Of a DNA stretch of 64,000 bases, positions 25,069 through 34,700 are shown one piece after another (position 1 is the stretch's first letter; every line of letters begins with the position of its first letter). Both the position numbers and the translations under genes were made by a program. Under the pieces are notes generated by a model that had not been told where the DNA came from, made no database searches, and saw nothing but the letters and a program-made list of their open reading frames with translations. This stretch comes from G963662655 sp963665015 (GTDB taxonomy: Bacteria; Cloacimonadota; Cloacimonadia; Cloacimonadales; JAIOQZ01): assembly GCA_963665015.2 (NCBI GenBank), contig CAXXSY010000004.1, positions 434,001 through 498,000 of the forward strand, given 5' to 3'.

Positions 25069-25734
25069 TCAAAATCTGCGTATAATCGTCTTCAATTCTC
25101 CGATCAGATGGATGTCGCGGACAGTCTCGGGATTCACCATGATGGTCTCCATCTCCTGATTTATCGGAATCAACAGGATCATGCCGGTGTCCGAATTCAT
25201 CTGCAATCGTTTGAGCGTGATTTCGCCTTCCAGCCGCACCGCGACGATTTTTCTGTCGGCACGATTCCAGTCGCTGGTCTTCTTGATGAACACGACGTCT
25301 TCGTGCGCGACCGTCGGATGCATGCTCTGACCGTTGACCCTGAACACGAAGTAGTCGCGCGGCGCGTGGTTGACCAGGCTCGAGGACACGAAAAGGCTTC
25401 CCAGCGGCTCGTCGTTGAGCGCTTCCACGGGCTCTCCGGCAGCAATCTCGGCGACGATCTGCATCTCGATCAGGTCCATGTCTTCGCCCGGGAACTCGGT
25501 TACGTTGCTCGCCGCTTCATGGCTTTCACCGGTGGCGAGCCAGTCGAAATCGACCCTGAAATAGTCCGCGAGTTCGCTCAGAATCTTGATGCTGGGTTGG
25601 TGCAACCCGCGTTCGTAGCGTGAAAGGTTCGACTTGGAGATACCGGTAGCCTTGGCAATACCGGAGATCGTTTCGCCGGACTCTTTCCTCAGCTTTCTCA
25701 GCCGGATTCCTATCTCGATCGCTTCCGTGTTCAT
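25069..25734 (-). CDS. XRE-family repressor with S24/LexA-like autocleavage domain
   Basis: The protein is 221 residues. Residues about 8-62 are a Cro/CI helix-turn-helix (GETISGIAKATGISKSNLSR, YERGLHQPSIKIL). The C-terminal half is an S24 domain with scissile Ala-Gly in AEIAAGEPVE, catalytic Ser in NGQSMHPTVAHEDV and catalytic Lys in VRLEGEITLKRL. Proteins of this kind repress target genes until RecA-stimulated self-cleavage after DNA damage. Two matching palindromic sites lie directly upstream, so autoregulation is likely. No phage genes follow; it may be a chromosomal stress regulator or a leftover of a mobile element, given the IS and repeats beside it. Confidence 0.93.
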   Translation of the reverse strand: MNTEAIEIGIRLRKLRKESGETISGIAKATGISKSNLSRYERGLHQPSIKILSELADYFRVDFDWLATGESHEAASNVTEFPGEDMDLIEMQIVAEIAAGEPVEALNDEPLGSLFVSSSLVNHAPRDYFVFRVNGQSMHPTVAHEDVVFIKKTSDWNRADRKIVAVRLEGEITLKRLQMNSDTGMILLIPINQEMETIMVNPETVRDIHLIGELKTIIRRF

Positions 25735-25772
25735 AGACGCTCCTTATCGGTTCAGGCAAGTCACGAGACAAC

Positions 25773-25823
25773 AGTTGCATATCTGGAATTATTCGTCAAG
25801 GAAAAAGTTGCAATAGTGGAACT
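25773..25823. promoter_or_regulatory. Twin operator sites of the CI-like repressor
   Basis: AGTTGCATATCTGGAATT (25773-25790) and AGTTGCAATAGTGGAACT (25806-25823) are 18-bp near-identical half-palindromes (AGTT..AACT). They are spaced 33 bp start to start, about three helical turns, and sit 39-89 bp upstream of the repressor ATG. Same-face spacing suits cooperative CI-type binding. Confidence 0.6.
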
Positions 25824-25832
25824 TTTTAGATA

Positions 25833-25871
<39 letters not shown>

Positions 25872-26009
25872 GAGCCAGGAGCCAGGAGTGAAGTTGGTGG
25901 TCGCTGCTCTCCCCATGGACCGCCGAGCTCCTGTGATTTTCAGACGCAGTCTGACAAATCGAATCCCCCAGAACTCGGCATCTCCTCGGGAGCGCGGACG
26001 TCCCCGTCC

Positions 26010-27616
26010 CAGGCTGTTGACCAAGCATGGTCTGCGGCAACGTGTGCACTTGTAATCATAATACAGCGGTTCTATTTTACGATTTTCAGGCTGAAATTGG
26101 GCATCGGAAGCCGTATATGCCCCCAGCGAAAAAAAGACGAAAAAGCCTGTTGACCAGCTTTTTCACGTTTTGGGCAATAGCGGTCATGTAGGCTTGTTCT
26201 TTCACTCTCTCCAATCCTCTGTATCTTGCGTATCGATATCCGTGTAGTTGCTTCGCGTTGGCGAAGCTCCGCTCAATCGTCTCTTTTCGTCCCTTGAAGA
26301 TTTCTCTTCCACAGAACGATTTCCGATTTCTGTCTATCTCGTCTCGATAGTCTTGCCAGACATGACGATGCACGATTCTTTGACATTTCTTACTCGCAGT
26401 GCATTTATCTCGAAGTGGACACTTACGACAGTCTTCAGGGTTGGATATATACGCCTGACTGCCATCCCGATTAGTTCCTTGATAGCTTAAAATACACCCG
26501 TTTGGGCAGACATAGTAATCGTTTATGGGATCATAGTCGAACCGCCATTTTCTGAAAAGTCCTTTGTGACCCGAGTCTCGACGTGGGCTGATCACTCCCA
26601 TTATCTTTCGTTCGTGCAGCTTCTTACAGATATAGTACGTATTGTATCCCGAATCAAGACCGACGGCTTTGACGTCGAATCCAAACCGTTCGATCTGCCG
26701 ATCGAGCAGCGCTAGATAAGGGATACAATCATTGACATTGCCAGGGAATACATCCACATCCGTGATGAAGTTACATTTGGAATCAACCGTGCGCTGAGTC
26801 AGAAAGAAAAAGCCCTTGGGTTTGCCGTCTCGAACCATGTATCCGCTGTCCGGATCCGTCGTGCTGGACTTGATCTTTTTGGTGGGTGGATCATCTTCTT
26901 TTCGCGGCGGTAGAGGTTTTTTACCCCTTTTCTCACGGTCATCGTTGATGTCTTTATCCAGTTCTTTGAGATAGGTTTTCGGCTCTTCTTCCACCACAAT
27001 CTTCTTAAACTTCTGCTTGTTAGCGTTTGCCTTCGTGTGGGTCGAATCCGTATAGAGTATCTTTCCCTCGACCAGACCTTTCGCAATCCCCTGCCGGACA
27101 ATCTCAACAAAGATTTCCTCAAACACCTTGCTATCGGTGAACCTTCTGCGCCTGTTCTGGCTAAATACGGAATGGTGCGGTATCTTGTCCAGCAGCCCAA
27201 ACCCCAAAAACCAGCGGTAAGCCACATTTACCTCGATCTCTTTAACAAGCTGGCGTTCGGAACGGATGCCAAATAGATACCCAATCAACAGCATTTTGAA
27301 CAATCGGATCGGATGAACGGGGGGCCTGCCATTATCTTCGCAATAAAGATGAGCTGTATTCTTCAGGATAAAGGAAAAGTCGATGTGGCGTTGGATTTTT
27401 CGCAGAAGGTGATTCTTCGGAACCAAATCCTCGATGTTAACGAACTCCATCTCAGGTTGAAAATCGATTTCTTTTTTCAGCATTATTTACCTCAAATATG
27501 AGACAACAATAATGCGCATCCCTCTGATGGCAAGCGTTTTATGCTATATTTACAACCTTTTTCATGTGCTGTAAATCCCGCACGGAAAATGGACGGTCAT
27601 CTTTGTCAACAGTCTG
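26010..27616 (-). mobile_element. Complete IS1182-family insertion sequence
   Basis: The ends are readable. The left end CAGGCTGTTGACCAAG (26010-26025) and the right end, reverse-complemented, CAGACTGTTGACAAAG (27601-27616), match at 14 of 16 positions. Immediately outside both ends is the identical 14-mer GGACGTCCCCGTCC (25996-26009 and 27617-27630), a target duplication. The target is the hairpin of the dispersed GGACGTCC repeat (GCGGACgtccccGTCCGC). Insertion into palindromes is known for IS1182-type elements. Length is 1607 bp with one transposase gene in an intact frame, so the element may be active. Confidence 0.9.
26086..27483 (-). CDS. IS1182-family DDE transposase
   Basis: The protein is 465 residues with the N-terminal DUF772-type domain (PVHPIRLFKMLLIGYLFGIR, about 53-72, then AYRWFLGF and HSVFSQNRRRRF). 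The first catalytic Asp lies in LYTDSTHTKANANK and the second in KAVGLDSGYNT; the Glu is in the region KGRKETIERSFANAKQLHGY. A cysteine cluster (CPNGCILSY, CRKCPLRDKCTASKKC) forms a likely zinc knuckle. Length is typical and no frameshift is present. The start lies 133 bp inside the right inverted repeat. Confidence 0.95.
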   Translation of the reverse strand: MLKKEIDFQPEMEFVNIEDLVPKNHLLRKIQRHIDFSFILKNTAHLYCEDNGRPPVHPIRLFKMLLIGYLFGIRSERQLVKEIEVNVAYRWFLGFGLLDKIPHHSVFSQNRRRRFTDSKVFEEIFVEIVRQGIAKGLVEGKILYTDSTHTKANANKQKFKKIVVEEEPKTYLKELDKDINDDREKRGKKPLPPRKEDDPPTKKIKSSTTDPDSGYMVRDGKPKGFFFLTQRTVDSKCNFITDVDVFPGNVNDCIPYLALLDRQIERFGFDVKAVGLDSGYNTYYICKKLHERKIMGVISPRRDSGHKGLFRKWRFDYDPINDYYVCPNGCILSYQGTNRDGSQAYISNPEDCRKCPLRDKCTASKKCQRIVHRHVWQDYRDEIDRNRKSFCGREIFKGRKETIERSFANAKQLHGYRYARYRGLERVKEQAYMTAIAQNVKKLVNRLFRLFFAGGIYGFRCPISA

Positions 27617-27777
27617 GGACGTCCCCGTCCGCATCTCTAATCTTCGTAACGTGATAGCTCCGGCACAACTTCTGAATGTACAGCTTGCGGTTCTTCCGAA
27701 TGTTATACCTGAAAACGTTGCAATTGGAAATCAACATTCAGAAGACTTCGCAAGCTCGGACATTCGGAAGTTGATTA
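27617..27777. repeat. Three dispersed repeats next to the IS right end
   Basis: 27617-27640 is the right target copy of the GGACGTCC hairpin repeat with its GCATCTCTAA tail. 27664-27706 and 27729-27777 are two CTTCCGAATGT elements in opposite orientation (the second is AATCAACATTCAGAAG ... CATTCGGAAGTTGATT). They lie just downstream of the minus-strand helicase gene and may end its transcript. Confidence 0.75.
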
Positions 27778-27787
27778 CATTAAGTCG

Positions 27788-30085
27788 CTACCAGAATCGT
27801 TTCAGCAGGTTTTGGACATCCTTCGCGTCTCGTACCGGTCGATAATTCTTCCATAGCGAGGGAAAGAGGTCGAGATAGCGGCGATGGGTAAAGCGTTCGT
27901 CGATGAGGAAGATCACGCCCTTGTCGGTCTCGGTGCGAATCACGCGACCGGCCGCCTGAAGGACCCGTCCCATCCCGGGATACATGTAAGCGTACTGGAA
28001 TCCGGAGCCGTCCTTATCGTTGTAATAGTCGCGAATGAGATCGAGCCGGGTATTGATCTGCGGAAGTCCCACGCCGACGATGATCGCGCCCACGAGCCGG
28101 TCCCCGACAAGGTCGATTCCCTCGCCGAACACGCCGCCCATCACGCAGAATCCGATCCGTGTGACATCGTTATCGCTTGAAAACCGCGCCAGAAATTCAT
28201 CTCGCGCACCCTCGCTCAAGCCCGACTCCTGCACGATGAGTTCCGCGTCCGGAAGCTCGATCAGCTCCAACACCGTTTGCATGTAGCGATAGGATGGGAA
28301 ATACGCGATATAGTTACCCTTGCGGCACGCGACGGCGGCGCGGATCATCTCCGCCACATTTTCGGCGGATTGATCGCGCAGCTTCCAGGTGGTGGGAATC
28401 CGGTTGGCTACCAGTACCGCCACGTTTTTCCTCGGAAACGGCGAATCGAGCTGGAGATAGCTGTCCTCCGGTGCCGCCGCCAGAATATCCATATAGTATT
28501 CGATGGGGCTGAGGGTCGCCGAAAAGATCACAGACGACACGCTCTTCTCGAGCGCCTTGCCCAGCAGGAACGACGGATCGAGGCAATAGAGCATGACCGT
28601 CAGCTCGTCGCGCCGTTTCTCGTAGAGGGCCAGGTAGCGTTCGTCGAAGAGTTCCGAGGTTCGCACGAAGGCGAGGCTGGCAAAGTAGAAATCGAGTACA
28701 TCCTGCCGAATTTCCGAGCCGCGATGTACGACCAGCCACTTCTCCATCTGCGCGATGCAAAGCTTGAGGAGCTTCAGAATATCCTCTGGTGGCTCGGAAA
28801 CAGTCGAAAACTCACTTTCGTCGGCTTCAAGCGATTTCCGGCTCTCCAGCAGCAGGTTGTTCAGTGTCTTGAGCGTTTCGGCGATGTCGGTGCCTTTCGC
28901 CAGACGTCGCAGCTTCAGGACATCCTTTTTCGAGAGGGCGGCGGAGTACATGTCTCTCGCGCGGTCGGGAAGGTTGTGCGCCTCGTCGATGAGGAACAGG
29001 TACGGATCGCTGGATTCGAGGAAGAATCGCCTGAGATAGACGCGCGGATCGAACACGTAGTTGTAGTCGCAGATTACCGCGTCCGCCCACAGCGAGACCT
29101 CGAGCGAGAACTCGAACGGACACACGCGATGCCTCCGTGCCACCTCCTCGATGGTCGCGCGGTCGAGGTTGTCGTAGCGGTGAGCGTCTTCGAGCGCTTC
29201 CCGCAGCCGGTCGAAGTAGCCTTCCGCGAAGAGGCATTCCTCCGGCACGCAGGCGCTTCCAGGGCTGAAACATATCTTCTCTTTGGCGGTGAGGGTCAGC
29301 GACTTGAATTTTAGACCGCCTCCGCGCAGGATACCGAAGGTGTTTTCGGCGACGGCGCGTCCGGTGGTCTTGGCGGTGAGGTAGAAGAGCTTTACATAGC
29401 GTTCGCATGCCTTGACTGTGGGGAAGATGGTGCCCATGGTCTTGCCGATGCCGGTGGGCGCCTGCACGTAGAGGCGTTTTCCTGTGTCGATCGTGCGCCA
29501 TACACCGACGGCGAGCTGGCGCTGACCTTCGCGGTATTCATCGAAGGGGAATTCGAGCTTCTCCGCCGATTGCAGCTTCTCGATTTCCCATCCGGTGCGG
29601 AGTTTCGCCCATTCGGCGTAGGAATCGAGAATTTTTCTGCAGCAATCTTCCAGCTCTTTTCGCGGGAAAGTGTTGCGTATCTCTCGCGTTTGCTGCGAAT
29701 CGAGCTGGAGGTAGGTGAGTTGCACGTCGATCACGTCCAGATTTCGGTTGAGCGCGACCATCCAGGCGTAGAACTTCGCCTGCGCCCAGTGCATTGGATG
29801 CCCTTCCGAGGGCAGTTCTGCGTAGGTGGTCTTGATCTCGTCGATGACGGGGCCTTCGAAGATGCCGTCGATGCGACCCTGCACCTCGATCTCCAGTTCG
29901 TTTACGCTGAACACGCGCGATATCGATATCTCGCTGCGGTAGCTTTCGGGGCGCGATTTCTGTACGCGACGATGCCCCTTCGTGCCCTCGACGGGACGGG
30001 ATGACGCGGTGAACTCGGAACGGTAGTCGCCCGAGCGCAGCACGAACTCGATCAGGTTGCGTACGGATATCCGAATCAAGGCCAA
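27788..30085 (-). CDS. XPD/DinG-like helicase with N-terminal PD-(D/E)XK-like domain
   Basis: About 765 residues. The N-terminal ~170 carry a RecB/Cas4-like nuclease signature (GRIDGIFEG, then VIDEIKTTY at about 72-88). Next come the superfamily 2 iron-sulfur helicase motifs: Walker A APTGIGKT (about 210), cysteines for a 4Fe-4S cluster (ICFSPGSACVPEECLFAEG and HRVCPFEF), DEAH (LIDEAHNLPDRA), and C-terminal motifs VANRIPTTW, CVMGGVFGEGIDLVGDRL and QAAGRVIRTETDKG. It should unwind DNA 5' to 3' and probably process or repair it. No ATG lies near the homologous start; TTG at 30085 (or 30079) fits, just after the stop of the upstream PPC gene. An ATG far upstream would read through that gene and is wrong. 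Confidence 0.87.
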   Translation of the reverse strand: MALIRISVRNLIEFVLRSGDYRSEFTASSRPVEGTKGHRRVQKSRPESYRSEISISRVFSVNELEIEVQGRIDGIFEGPVIDEIKTTYAELPSEGHPMHWAQAKFYAWMVALNRNLDVIDVQLTYLQLDSQQTREIRNTFPRKELEDCCRKILDSYAEWAKLRTGWEIEKLQSAEKLEFPFDEYREGQRQLAVGVWRTIDTGKRLYVQAPTGIGKTMGTIFPTVKACERYVKLFYLTAKTTGRAVAENTFGILRGGGLKFKSLTLTAKEKICFSPGSACVPEECLFAEGYFDRLREALEDAHRYDNLDRATIEEVARRHRVCPFEFSLEVSLWADAVICDYNYVFDPRVYLRRFFLESSDPYLFLIDEAHNLPDRARDMYSAALSKKDVLKLRRLAKGTDIAETLKTLNNLLLESRKSLEADESEFSTVSEPPEDILKLLKLCIAQMEKWLVVHRGSEIRQDVLDFYFASLAFVRTSELFDERYLALYEKRRDELTVMLYCLDPSFLLGKALEKSVSSVIFSATLSPIEYYMDILAAAPEDSYLQLDSPFPRKNVAVLVANRIPTTWKLRDQSAENVAEMIRAAVACRKGNYIAYFPSYRYMQTVLELIELPDAELIVQESGLSEGARDEFLARFSSDNDVTRIGFCVMGGVFGEGIDLVGDRLVGAIIVGVGLPQINTRLDLIRDYYNDKDGSGFQYAYMYPGMGRVLQAAGRVIRTETDKGVIFLIDERFTHRRYLDLFPSLWKNYRPVRDAKDVQNLLKRFW

Positions 30086-30093
30086 ATTTCCAA

Positions 30094-30516
30094 TTATTTC
30101 AGGTCGAGGATGTTCAGACCGATCTTGTCGTCGAATGCGCGATTCACCTTGCCATCGATGGCGTGGATGAACACTTCGCAGGTAGCGCTGACGATCGCCC
30201 TCTCGAGGTGACCGCCGTGCATGTTGTGATCCTCGTCGCCTATGCCGATGTGCAGGTGCAGATAGACGCCATCGTCCATGACGGAAACGTTTCCGGATAG
30301 CGCGACGATCTCGAAATTGCCTGCCATGTCCTGCGCCGAGTAGGTCTTCGTTGCCGGATCGAACAGCCCGATACGGACTTCGTTCACGGCGCCGATCGCG
30401 GAGACGGTACCCAGCGTCAAGTTGTGTTCCTCGCAGTAGGTGCGGAGCGACGCGACGATCTCTTCGGTCGGATCGAGCCGAAGGATGTGAAAATTGCCGA
30501 TGCGTTTCGATTCCAT
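30094..30516 (-). CDS. PPC/DUF296-domain protein
   Basis: The protein is 140 residues and is the whole domain known as DUF296 or PPC (plant and prokaryote conserved). Seen are GNFHILRLDPTEEIVASL, LGTVSAIGAVNEVRIGLFDP, ALSGNVSVMDDGVYLHLHIG and a His-rich loop GIGDEDHNMHGGHL, whose histidines could bind metal. In plants the domain accompanies AT-hooks; bacterial forms are stand-alone trimers without a clear role. A TTGGAG precedes the Met at 30516. It sits 8 bp upstream of the helicase start and is probably co-transcribed with it. Confidence 0.88.
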   Translation of the reverse strand: MESKRIGNFHILRLDPTEEIVASLRTYCEEHNLTLGTVSAIGAVNEVRIGLFDPATKTYSAQDMAGNFEIVALSGNVSVMDDGVYLHLHIGIGDEDHNMHGGHLERAIVSATCEVFIHAIDGKVNRAFDDKIGLNILDLK

Positions 30517-30678
30517 GATAAGCTCCAATGATTATTTTGGTAAAGCATGCGAAAGCGTGGGCAGGATGGCAAGCAGAAATTATCGTGAGTTCGTTGGATG
30601 AATCGAATGGAGGCAGGGCCACTTCGGAATGTTTCTTGCATGATTTTCCTGAAAAAAATATCGTTCCGGAGGAATAAT

Positions 30679-31737
30679 ATGTTCATCAAACGTTTGATTC
30701 TGATAACCATCGCAGTCATACTCATTGTATCCTGTGCCGAGAAGCAAGACCCGGTGTCTGTGGATGCACAGGAAAACGTAGTCGAAATCACGCACAGCAT
30801 TCCCATCGTTGGGGATCCAAAGACCATCGATATCACGGAAGACCGAATTTATGTGGCGGAAGACCAGAACGGACTCTCGATCTACGATCGACACTCTTAC
30901 GAGCAGTTGACCAACTGCCAGAAGTTCGTCAATTCCAGCATTAATCTGCGCGGTGTGAAGCATGTCGCGGCGCTCGAATCGCTCAATCTTCTGTGTGTGT
31001 TCAACACGGTGGGATCGGATGAGATTCTGCTTGTGGACATGACGCAAATCGATTCGTTGCGTAAGGTCTTCTCTGTGCTGGGCGGAACGGGCAACATTAC
31101 TAGCCTGGACGTCATTGAAAATCCGGGGGATTTTCCAAATTACCCCGAAGCCGAATCCGCGCTTCTCTGGACAGTTGACAACTTTCTGGGTTACGCACTG
31201 ATCGACCACAACTTTCAGGGAAGCGAATACTTCTACAAAACCATGCAGACAGACTACATGTGTGTCGGCGATGCGAATAACTTTGTCATGGACGATGAAT
31301 ACTTCTACGTGACCGAAGAGCAGCTCGGACTCCGTATCTTCGGACGGGCGAGCCAGGAAGAGATTGGCTGGTGCGACACGGGCGGCGAAGCACTGGATGT
31401 CGTATTGAACGGAGACTATGCCTATATCGCCAGTCGTCAGGACGGCGTACTGGTAATCGACATCTCCGACAAGACCAATCCGGTGCTGATCGTAGATGCG
31501 GGCTACAACCCCTCCTACGGCTATGCCTATTCCGTCGATATACACGACGACTATCTGCTTGCCGCGATCGGCGGCGGTGGATTGTTCGTGTTCGATATCT
31601 CGAATCCGGCGTCCCCTGAGCTGATCCAGCGCGTGTATTCATCCGAAATCGGTTATTGTCGCGAAGTCACCGTCTTCGACGGTATGGCATATGTTGTTTC
31701 CAGAGATAATGGAATCGTGGTGCTGTCTATAGATTAA
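30679..31737 (+). CDS. LVIVD-repeat beta-propeller lipoprotein
   Basis: The protein is 352 residues with a lipoprotein signal (IAVILIVSC) and then a seven-blade-like propeller built of LVIVD-type repeats. Clear examples are AYIASRQDGVLVIDISDKTN and LLAAIGGGGLFVFDISNPAS, with weaker ones before (YVAEDQNGLSIYDRHSYEQ) and after (GMAYVVSRDNGIVVLSID). The family is common on the surface of FCB bacteria and has no defined substrate. GGAGGAATAAT precedes the chosen Met; an upstream in-frame start at 30598 lacks a signal. A C25 peptidase gene follows after 34 bp. Confidence 0.85.
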   Translation: MFIKRLILITIAVILIVSCAEKQDPVSVDAQENVVEITHSIPIVGDPKTIDITEDRIYVAEDQNGLSIYDRHSYEQLTNCQKFVNSSINLRGVKHVAALESLNLLCVFNTVGSDEILLVDMTQIDSLRKVFSVLGGTGNITSLDVIENPGDFPNYPEAESALLWTVDNFLGYALIDHNFQGSEYFYKTMQTDYMCVGDANNFVMDDEYFYVTEEQLGLRIFGRASQEEIGWCDTGGEALDVVLNGDYAYIASRQDGVLVIDISDKTNPVLIVDAGYNPSYGYAYSVDIHDDYLLAAIGGGGLFVFDISNPASPELIQRVYSSEIGYCREVTVFDGMAYVVSRDNGIVVLSID

Positions 31738-31771
31738 AATAAAGCAGCCTGGCAGAAACTGGAGCAGAAAC

Positions 31772-34700
31772 ATGAAAAAGATTCTCACGTATTTCCTGAT
31801 GTTGATAGCGGTTATTATTTATGCGGTCCCGGGGAGGATCGACGGTTCGAATGCCGGCAATGTTTTCGAATCGAAGCATACGGATGTCACGGGAACAACC
31901 CTTGAATTCAATATCCCCGAACTGGAAATCGAAGAATTATCGGTATCGGGCAAGACATTTCAGCGCTTCAAGCTGGATGAATACGGCCACACGTCGGAAA
32001 CCGGCTATCCCGAATTGCCGGTCTTCAATTCGTTTGTCGCCATTCCCAATACCGGTGGCGTCTCCCTCGATATGACCGTCCTGGAAGAACAGGTCTATCG
32101 CAACATGGTCATCTATCCGGCGCAGGACGTTCGTCTGGATGGCTCCGACCCCGAGTTCTCCATCGATCGTGATTATTACGAGGGATCGAAGAGGTGGACA
32201 CAACCGTCCGTGCAGATCAGCGAACCGATGATCATGCGTGATGTGAGAATCGCGACGGTTACCGTCAACCCGATGCAGTACGATCCCGAGACGCGCGAAC
32301 TCCGCGTGCTGAGGCGCATAAAACTGAACGTCCGCAACGAAGGCGGGATCGGTGTGAACGAACTGCTGGGCGACCGGAAGCTTTCCCGCAGCTTCGAAAA
32401 GACCTATCGCTCGATCATTCCGAACTACGATGCAATGCGCGACGAAGACCGCGTGTACCAGCAGCGTAGCATGATCGTGATCTACCCCAACAACACGAGT
32501 CTGAACGAATATGTGGCAAGCTACATCGACTGGAAGCGGACCAAGGGATTCAAGGTGATCGACGCGCCGTCGAACGTTACCGGAACCTCCTGCACCTCGA
32601 TCAAGAACTACATCCAGGATCAATACGAGGAACTTTCCGACCCTCCGGAATACGTTGTGCTAATCGGCGATGCGGACGGCTCGCTCAGCATAGATACCTG
32701 GAACGAGTCCGTCAGCGGTTACGGCGGAGAGGGCGATTATCCATATACGCTTCTGGACGGAAACGATTATCTGCCGGAGATGTTCATTGGACGTATTTCG
32801 ATATCCGACGCCGACGATATGCTTACCTATCTGGCGAAAGTGAACATCTACGAGCGCGAAATCTATATGGACGAACCGGAATTCTACGAACAGAGTCTGC
32901 TCGTGGGAGACACGACGCCCTCGGGACTGTCCTGCATTGTCACCAACAAATACATCAAGGAATTGATCCTGACCTATTCGCCGGACCATTCCTTTACCGA
33001 GATATACGGCGGTGATCCCTCGCCCAACGCGATGAACAGCGCTATGAACAACGGAACGGTGATCTTCGACTATCGCGGCTTCTCGGGGATGAGCGGGTAC
33101 GGTAATTCGCATATCGACGAGCTGGACAACGTAAACAAGCTGGTCAATACCGTGATCAACACCTGCGGAACCGGTTCTTTCCAGGGGACGGCCAGAACGG
33201 AAGCTTTTATCAGGGCGGGAACGTCCTTCGCTCCCACCGGAGCGATCTGCTCGATCGGTATGGCGACCATCGGAACGCATACGCAGTTCAACAACACCCT
33301 TACCTCGGGAACGTTCGCCGGTATCTACGAATACGACATGCGAACCATGGGCGAAGCGCTGGTGCGTGGCGAACTCCAGATGTACCAGACCTATCACAAC
33401 GTCAACTGGATGCAAACCCAGGCGTTTATCCACTGGTGCAACCTGATGGGTGACCCGACCGTCGATATTTGGGCCGGGATGCCGAAGGATATGGTTGCCG
33501 AATACCAGTCGGACATCCCCAAAGGCCAGAACTATATCGAAGTCACGGTTACCGATGACCAGTCGATGCCGCTGGAAGAGGTGTGGGTGACGGCACGCAT
33601 GGGGCAGAACGACCTGTTCGCTTCGGACTACACCGACGAGAACGGCTATGTTGTTCTATACTTCGACGGAACCCTTGCCGGCGATGTCGATCTGACGATC
33701 ACCAAGCCGGACTATCGTCCGATTCTGGGTGGATTCGATATTCTTTCGACCGGCGATATCGCCATTCTGCAAACCCTGATTGACGACGATTCGTCCGATG
33801 AATCGGAAGGCAACGACGATGGCGAACCGAATCCGGGCGAGACCATCGAGCTGCTCGTCAACCTGATCAACTACGGCTCGACCACGGTCACCAACCTGAC
33901 CGCGACCCTTTCGACCGACGATCCGTACATCGATATCACCGATAGCGAAGAGGACTTCGGAAACATCGCACCCGAAGCCACGGCGCAATGCGCGGACGAC
34001 TTCGGTTTCTATATCCATACGGACGTCCCGGACAACCACGTCGCGGAATTCGTTTTAAATATCCCGGACCAGGGTGAGATCAAGTTCTGGGTTCCGATTC
34101 GTGGCGTCGATCTGGACGTGGTGGAATGGGACGTGGCTGACAACGGAAACGGCGTGTTCGATTCGGGCGAGACGGCTCCGCTCCACGTAACCGTCGTCAA
34201 CAACGGCGCCCAGGCACTTGAAGACGTGTATGCCGAGCTCGAATCGACCAACGACTTTCTCGAAATCAGCGACTCGATTGCCTACTTCGGCGATATCGCG
34301 GTAGGGCAGAGCGTGGAATGCACGGCGGACGCGTTCAATCTTACCGCCATGGCGCAGCTCGTTACGGGCATGACGATCAAGCTGAGACTCCACCTGTACA
34401 ACGAGGACGGATACAGCGAGATGGAGGAATTCAACGTCCCCATCGGCATCGTGACCGTGGAGGACCCGCTGGGGCCGGACGAAGGTGGCTATGTATGCTA
34501 CGACAGCGGCGATGTGGGTTACTATCAAGCGCCTGAGTACCAGTGGATCGAAATCGATCCCAGTGAAGGCGGACACGGTACCGATACCGGAATCAGCGAT
34601 ACAGGCCAGGAAGGCGAAGCAATAGACGGAATAGCAACGGTCGATCTGCCCTTTACGTTCAGGTTCTACGGAAAAGAAGCGTCACGGGTGACGATCTGCT

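Noticed and set aside
30086..30622. Upstream extension of the helicase frame to an ATG at 30622
   Set aside because: It would overlap the whole PPC/DUF296 gene in another frame and adds Arg/His-rich sequence without homology.
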